A stretch of 53,721 bases of DNA from NCBI RefSeq assembly GCF_029265695.1, contig NZ_JAJUHW010000018.1, forward strand, positions 1-53,721. Reading direction: 5' to 3'. A model generated the notes under the pieces. That model did not search any database and had not been told where the DNA came from. It saw nothing but the letters and a program-made list of their open reading frames with translations. Positions 50,578 to 53,721 of the stretch are shown piece by piece. Position 1 is the stretch's first letter, and the number at the start of each line of letters is the position of its first letter. This stretch comes from Gracilinema caldarium. GTDB taxonomy: Bacteria; Spirochaetota; Spirochaetia; Treponematales; Breznakiellaceae. The position numbers and the translations under genes are program-made.

Positions 50578-51879
50578 ATGAAATTATCTGTTAAGTTATC
50601 GGGCCATGCATTCCGCCGGTTTTTACTGGTCCTTGTGGTAACGGTAGGGACCGCAGCTTTGGCTGTATCTTATGCTATATCAGCCCAGCTTGATCGGCTC
50701 GTTACCGTAGCGGTCCAAGGCGGGGGCCGGCGGGTCATTATTGCAAACGCTAATCTCAGTGCCGATTCCTCCCTGGATTGGCAGTCACCACTCATACTGA
50801 GCCCTCAAGACAAGCAGACCCTTTTGGATGCAAATGTGGGGCTCAAAGCCGTTTCCATTATTAATGAATTACCCTGGCGACAGATCGAAGTAGCCGGAAC
50901 TGCCTACCGGCCAGGCACGGTACTCGGAGCCGACGACCAGTATGCGGATATCATGGGTCTACGCTTTGCAGCGGGGAGTTTCTTTTCAGGATCCGATGTG
51001 AGTGGCCGCGCTCGTGTGGCTGTCCTTTCTGAACGGGCTGCCAAGCTACTCTATGGCTCAAGCCAAGACGCGGTCGGCAAGACCTTCCGGGGAGACCGCA
51101 ATATTTTTGTACAACGGCAGGTAAGCGGCGCTCCCAGCAGGGCCGAATCATCCTACGATTCATATACGGTAGTCGGTGTATTCAAGGATGTAACCGCCTT
51201 TGAGCGGGATGTTTACGGTGTTCCCGATTATATCGTTCCCTATACAGTTATGTTCCCTGCCGATATGCCCATCCTCCCCTTTGCGCGGACCTTTGTAGGC
51301 CGGACCGTGGATGTGCGGCCCTTGGAAGGTATCACCGCGGGTCTCAGAAGTTATTTGAGCCAGGTAAAAAAACTTGATACGGTAAAAATCGCCGTCTGGG
51401 AAGGATCTATCGATCGGGGAGGGGCATCGTCGGTTGAACAGGTTCGTTCCACGCTCCAGGGCCTTTCGTTAATCACCGAACTATTTGGTTTTGCCATATT
51501 GATAGTGGCAGCCTTTGGTGTGGTGTCCAGCATGATGGCCGAAGCAGCGGAACGCCGCCGTGAAATGGCCATTAAGCGTGCCATTGGCAACACGGTGTTA
51601 AAGGTCACACTGGAACTGATATTGAATGGTCTCAAACTGACCGCTTTGGGGGGACTTGCCGGTTTTATCATATCCCTCTTTATTCATGGCTTTAGCAAGG
51701 ACCTGCTAAGCCCCTTCCTTGAGGCCTTGCAGATGAACGGCACGGATCTAACCGCTTCTGTGTTTGAACCAAGAAGCCTCCTTGCGCCGATTGTGGCTGT
51801 CCTCCTTTCGGGCCTCTTCTCTTTCCTTCCGGCCATGAAGTCCGCTTCAGAGCCCATTGTAGATGGTCTAAAGGAGTAA
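50578..51879 (+). CDS. MacB-type ABC permease, second of the pair
   Basis: A 433-residue permease of the same family without the low-complexity insert. An N-terminal helix (about 13-33) is followed by a periplasmic domain with ADDQYADIMGLRFAAGSFFSGSDVSGRARVAVLSERAAKLLYG, and three C-terminal helices with MAEAAERRREMAIKRAIGNTVLKVTLELILNG. It starts 14 nt after the first permease behind AAGGA and ends 3 nt before the channel gene, so all five genes form one operon. The exported substrate may be a peptide, antibiotic or lipid-like molecule; nothing here decides this. Confidence 0.88.
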   Translation: MKLSVKLSGHAFRRFLLVLVVTVGTAALAVSYAISAQLDRLVTVAVQGGGRRVIIANANLSADSSLDWQSPLILSPQDKQTLLDANVGLKAVSIINELPWRQIEVAGTAYRPGTVLGADDQYADIMGLRFAAGSFFSGSDVSGRARVAVLSERAAKLLYGSSQDAVGKTFRGDRNIFVQRQVSGAPSRAESSYDSYTVVGVFKDVTAFERDVYGVPDYIVPYTVMFPADMPILPFARTFVGRTVDVRPLEGITAGLRSYLSQVKKLDTVKIAVWEGSIDRGGASSVEQVRSTLQGLSLITELFGFAILIVAAFGVVSSMMAEAAERRREMAIKRAIGNTVLKVTLELILNGLKLTALGGLAGFIISLFIHGFSKDLLSPFLEALQMNGTDLTASVFEPRSLLAPIVAVLLSGLFSFLPAMKSASEPIVDGLKE

Positions 51880-51882
51880 GGT

Positions 51883-53217
51883 ATGAATCAACATAAGCGG
51901 TTTGTTCCCCTCCTTGTATTGCTCTGTCTTGCCTTTTCTGGGCTGGGCCAGCACCTCTTTGCCTATGACAGCTTGGATGAGGTGGTTTCTCTGGCCCTCT
52001 CGAATAATCTGGATGTGGCGGCGGCGGCGATTAAACTAAAAAACAGTGCCGCTTCTCTCGCGTCGGAACCTGCCTGGCGTTCCAGTTCTGTTAGCCTTTC
52101 GGCTAATACAGGCGGTTCCTTTGGCGCTGTCCCAACTGGTCCTGCTTCTTCCGCAGGAGCAAACGGTACAAGCTATGGGGCATCCCTGTCGGTCCCCCTG
52201 GCAGACTGGTTTTCCTTGGGAGCCACAGGGACGATTAAAAGCGACGGAACTATAGCTTCGACCATTTCGGCGACTTTGAGTCCCCTTTCTGGTCAACCAT
52301 CTAAGGCAGCAATTGATAACCTTTCGAGCCTTCAGTCTTATCGCAGTACGCTCCGCGCCGCGGTACTCCAGTTCCGCAGTACGGTTCGCAGTCTTGTGGT
52401 CAGCAAGGCTGAGGTGGCTTACAAAAAGGCAGCCTTGGATGCGGCGCAGGCAAAATATGACCAGTCCCAGGTTCTGATGAGCCGGGGCGAGGCATCCCAG
52501 ACGGATGTTTTGGATGCTATGGCTAACTTGACCCAGGCTCGGTTGGATTATGAAACCGCATCAGCAAATTATGAGAGTATTCATCAATCTTTAGCAATGA
52601 GCCTTGGCATTCCTACAGGTGATTTACCGGACTTTGAACAGCTCCTTAAAGCAGAAGGTGATGTCCCTGCTCTTGAATCCGCTGCGCTGCTAGAAAAATC
52701 TACCTATCTAGCAATAAGCGATACCTATGTCAAAGCCAAACTGGATGCGGAATCGAGCAAAATTGATGCACAGACGGCCCAACCGAAGCCGGATATTACC
52801 ATAAAAGGTGATTTTTCTCCCTCATCAAACACCTGGTCTGCTCAAGCTATGGTAAAGCTGCCCCTGGATCTAGTGTTTCGGGAAAAGGCGGCTCTTGCTC
52901 AAGAGACAGCCGTACTCAAACAAAAACAAGCAGACCGGACAGGGGAGACTGTAGCCTTAGAATATGAGCAAAAAGTAAGGGAGTTAAACCGGCTCTATGA
53001 AAGCTGGAAAAAGACTGCCACTTCCTATAATTCTGCCCAGCTTGTCTACGACCAAATGGAAATACTCGCTTCATTGGGGCAGAAGTCGCGCCTCGATCTC
53101 TCATCTGCCCAGGCTGAGCTCCTGCGTTCAGCCTGGCAGCTCGCGAGCGCGGAAAAATCTTACCGGGACGCTTTGGAAGCCCTTTCGCAGCGGTATGTCT
53201 TTACAGATGAAAAATAG
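51883..53217 (+). CDS. TolC-family outer-membrane efflux protein
   Basis: A 444-residue protein with a signal peptide (to about residue 28, QHLFA). The TolC repeat begins at YDSLDEVVSLALSNNLDVAAAAIKL. Two helical hairpins are evident, each with the family turn motif (AKYDQSQVLMSRGEASQTDVLDAMANLTQARLDYETA, and QLVYDQMEILASLGQKSRLDLSSAQAELLRSAWQLASAEKSY). It should be the outer-membrane duct for the MacA/ABC system encoded upstream. It differs clearly from the TolC-like protein at 8519 and lacks that protein's Pro-rich linker. Confidence 0.87.
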   Translation: MNQHKRFVPLLVLLCLAFSGLGQHLFAYDSLDEVVSLALSNNLDVAAAAIKLKNSAASLASEPAWRSSSVSLSANTGGSFGAVPTGPASSAGANGTSYGASLSVPLADWFSLGATGTIKSDGTIASTISATLSPLSGQPSKAAIDNLSSLQSYRSTLRAAVLQFRSTVRSLVVSKAEVAYKKAALDAAQAKYDQSQVLMSRGEASQTDVLDAMANLTQARLDYETASANYESIHQSLAMSLGIPTGDLPDFEQLLKAEGDVPALESAALLEKSTYLAISDTYVKAKLDAESSKIDAQTAQPKPDITIKGDFSPSSNTWSAQAMVKLPLDLVFREKAALAQETAVLKQKQADRTGETVALEYEQKVRELNRLYESWKKTATSYNSAQLVYDQMEILASLGQKSRLDLSSAQAELLRSAWQLASAEKSYRDALEALSQRYVFTDEK

Positions 53218-53261
53218 GGGTTACAAGAGCCTGTTACCCTTTATGTAAAAATATATATTTT

Positions 53262-53312
53262 ACCGGGACTGCTCTTAATGATTGCTGTTTAAGAAGCAGT
53301 TCCGGTTTATTT
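53262..53312 (+). terminator. Terminator of the MacA-ABC-TolC operon
   Basis: ACCGGGACTGCT (53262-53273) pairs with AGCAGTTCCGGT (53295-53306) over 12 bp with one G-T pair. The inner CTTAA/TTAAG can lengthen the stem. TTATTT follows. It is 45 nt past the channel stop. Confidence 0.72.
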
Positions 53313-53378
53313 CGCCCAACATTGTCAGTATTCGTCTAAAATGTCGAATTGTCTTTAATATCTCCAAAAAGATAATTT

Positions 53379-53409
53379 TTTACAATTTTGTAAAACGTTC
53401 CGATATAAT
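53379..53409 (+). promoter_or_regulatory. Palindrome and promoter-like boxes before the final lipoprotein gene
   Basis: The 282-nt gap after the channel gene holds, beyond the terminator, the palindrome TTTACAA-TT-TTGTAAA (53379-53394). TATAAT (53404-53409) lies 19 bp after TTTACA, so the palindrome would overlap the -35 region. The stretch TTTTTACAATTTT also occurs near 46901, upstream of the MacA-type operon, hinting at shared control. A second extended -10-like TGGCATAAT lies further down near 53451-53459. Confidence 0.42.
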
Positions 53410-53499
53410 AAATAATCTAAAAATGAAAATTTTGTTAGCAATAAGTTAGTTGGCATAATATTTGCTAATTTTTTAAAAGGTGTCTTTTTGGGGGAATAT

Positions 53500-53721
53500 A
53501 TGCGTTCATTAAAGCTTTCTGTTGTCAGTACTCTGGCCGCTCTGGTCCTCAGCCTTTCAGGCTGTGATCTCTTTACCGCCGGTCTCGGTGCTAAGGTAGA
53601 CTTAAGTCCGCCGGTTGCCAAAATTCTGTCGCCGGTGCCGAACACTTATGTGAATAGTGCTGAGTTTACGGTAACTGGAACAGCGAGCGATGATAGCGGA
53701 AACCCTTCACTGACCATACGG
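53500..53721 (+). CDS. Lipoprotein with Ig-like/cadherin-like repeats (partial, runs off the window)
   Basis: The first 74 codons of a lipoprotein: signal peptide MRSLKLSVVSTLAALVLSLS followed by GC (lipobox LSGC, Cys22). Next comes a linker and the start of a beta-sandwich domain, VAKILSPVPNTYVNSAEFTV followed by TGTASDDSGNPSLTIR. This is the usual opening of Ig-like or cadherin-like repeats seen in large surface lipoproteins. GGGG lies shortly before the ATG. The 3' end is outside the window, so length and function cannot be stated. Confidence 0.75.
   Translation, partial: MRSLKLSVVSTLAALVLSLSGCDLFTAGLGAKVDLSPPVAKILSPVPNTYVNSAEFTVTGTASDDSGNPSLTIR

Overview
The window reads as chromosome of a Gram-negative-type bacterium with an outer membrane. 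It is probably a free-living or gut-associated Treponema-like spirochaete. This is an inference from the overall protein style, several lipoproteins with relaxed lipoboxes, a pure four-S1-domain protein, and sugar-binding/LytS/YesN signalling; no rRNA or other definitive marker is present. Most genes are near 50% GC. A few islands are clearly AT-rich: 10172-11030, 17473-18480, 39950-42070 and 43629-44350. I saw no tRNA, rRNA, CRISPR array, transposase or prophage gene.

Layout, left part. 5-2190: a free methionine-(R)-sulfoxide reductase, a small secreted protein and a four-S1-domain RNA-binding protein. 2263-10171: a tightly overlapping efflux operon (TetR regulator, membrane-fusion protein, RND pump, lipoprotein, TolC-like channel) with a clear promoter/operator. 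10214-10911: a SatD-family gene with its own palindromic control region. 10965-17472: a seven-gene envelope ABC operon (6-TM protein, small HTH regulator, ATPase, two FtsX-type permeases, LolA-like protein, predicted outer-membrane barrel) preceded by tandem palindromes. 17488-20676 (minus): exonuclease III, rhomboid protease, an AT-rich unknown gene interrupted by an in-frame stop, and a short-chain dehydrogenase.

Middle. 20775-24681: an ECF sigma factor and an anti-sigma-like protein whose extracytoplasmic part is a glycogen-binding (AMPK-beta/CBM48-type) module, followed by three secreted proteins. 24745-28404: an N-degron cluster (clpS, clpA, aat) with three perfect hairpins between clpS and clpA. 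28437-37764: a sugar sensing and uptake locus with a membrane-anchored sugar-binding protein, a LytS-type kinase, a YesN/AraC response regulator, a second sugar-binding lipoprotein, and then a ChvE-GguA-GguB type monosaccharide ABC transporter. 37873-42070: a chemoreceptor, a HisKA_2-type kinase and a small solute-binding protein.

Right part. 42138-44346: a secreted alpha-amylase lipoprotein and, divergently, a 112-residue stand-alone CBM21-like starch/glycogen-binding protein. 44421-53217: an OmpR-type two-component system divergent from a MacA/ATPase/two-permease/TolC efflux operon. The window ends inside a lipoprotein gene (53500 onward).

Two themes recur. One is glucan and sugar handling: amylase, CBM21-like protein, CBM48-type anti-sigma, and the ChvE-type transporter with its sensors. 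The other is envelope export, with two tripartite efflux systems and one Lol-like ABC system. Several genes have a -10 box 6-11 nt before the start codon and no Shine-Dalgarno sequence, which suggests leaderless or near-leaderless mRNAs are common here.
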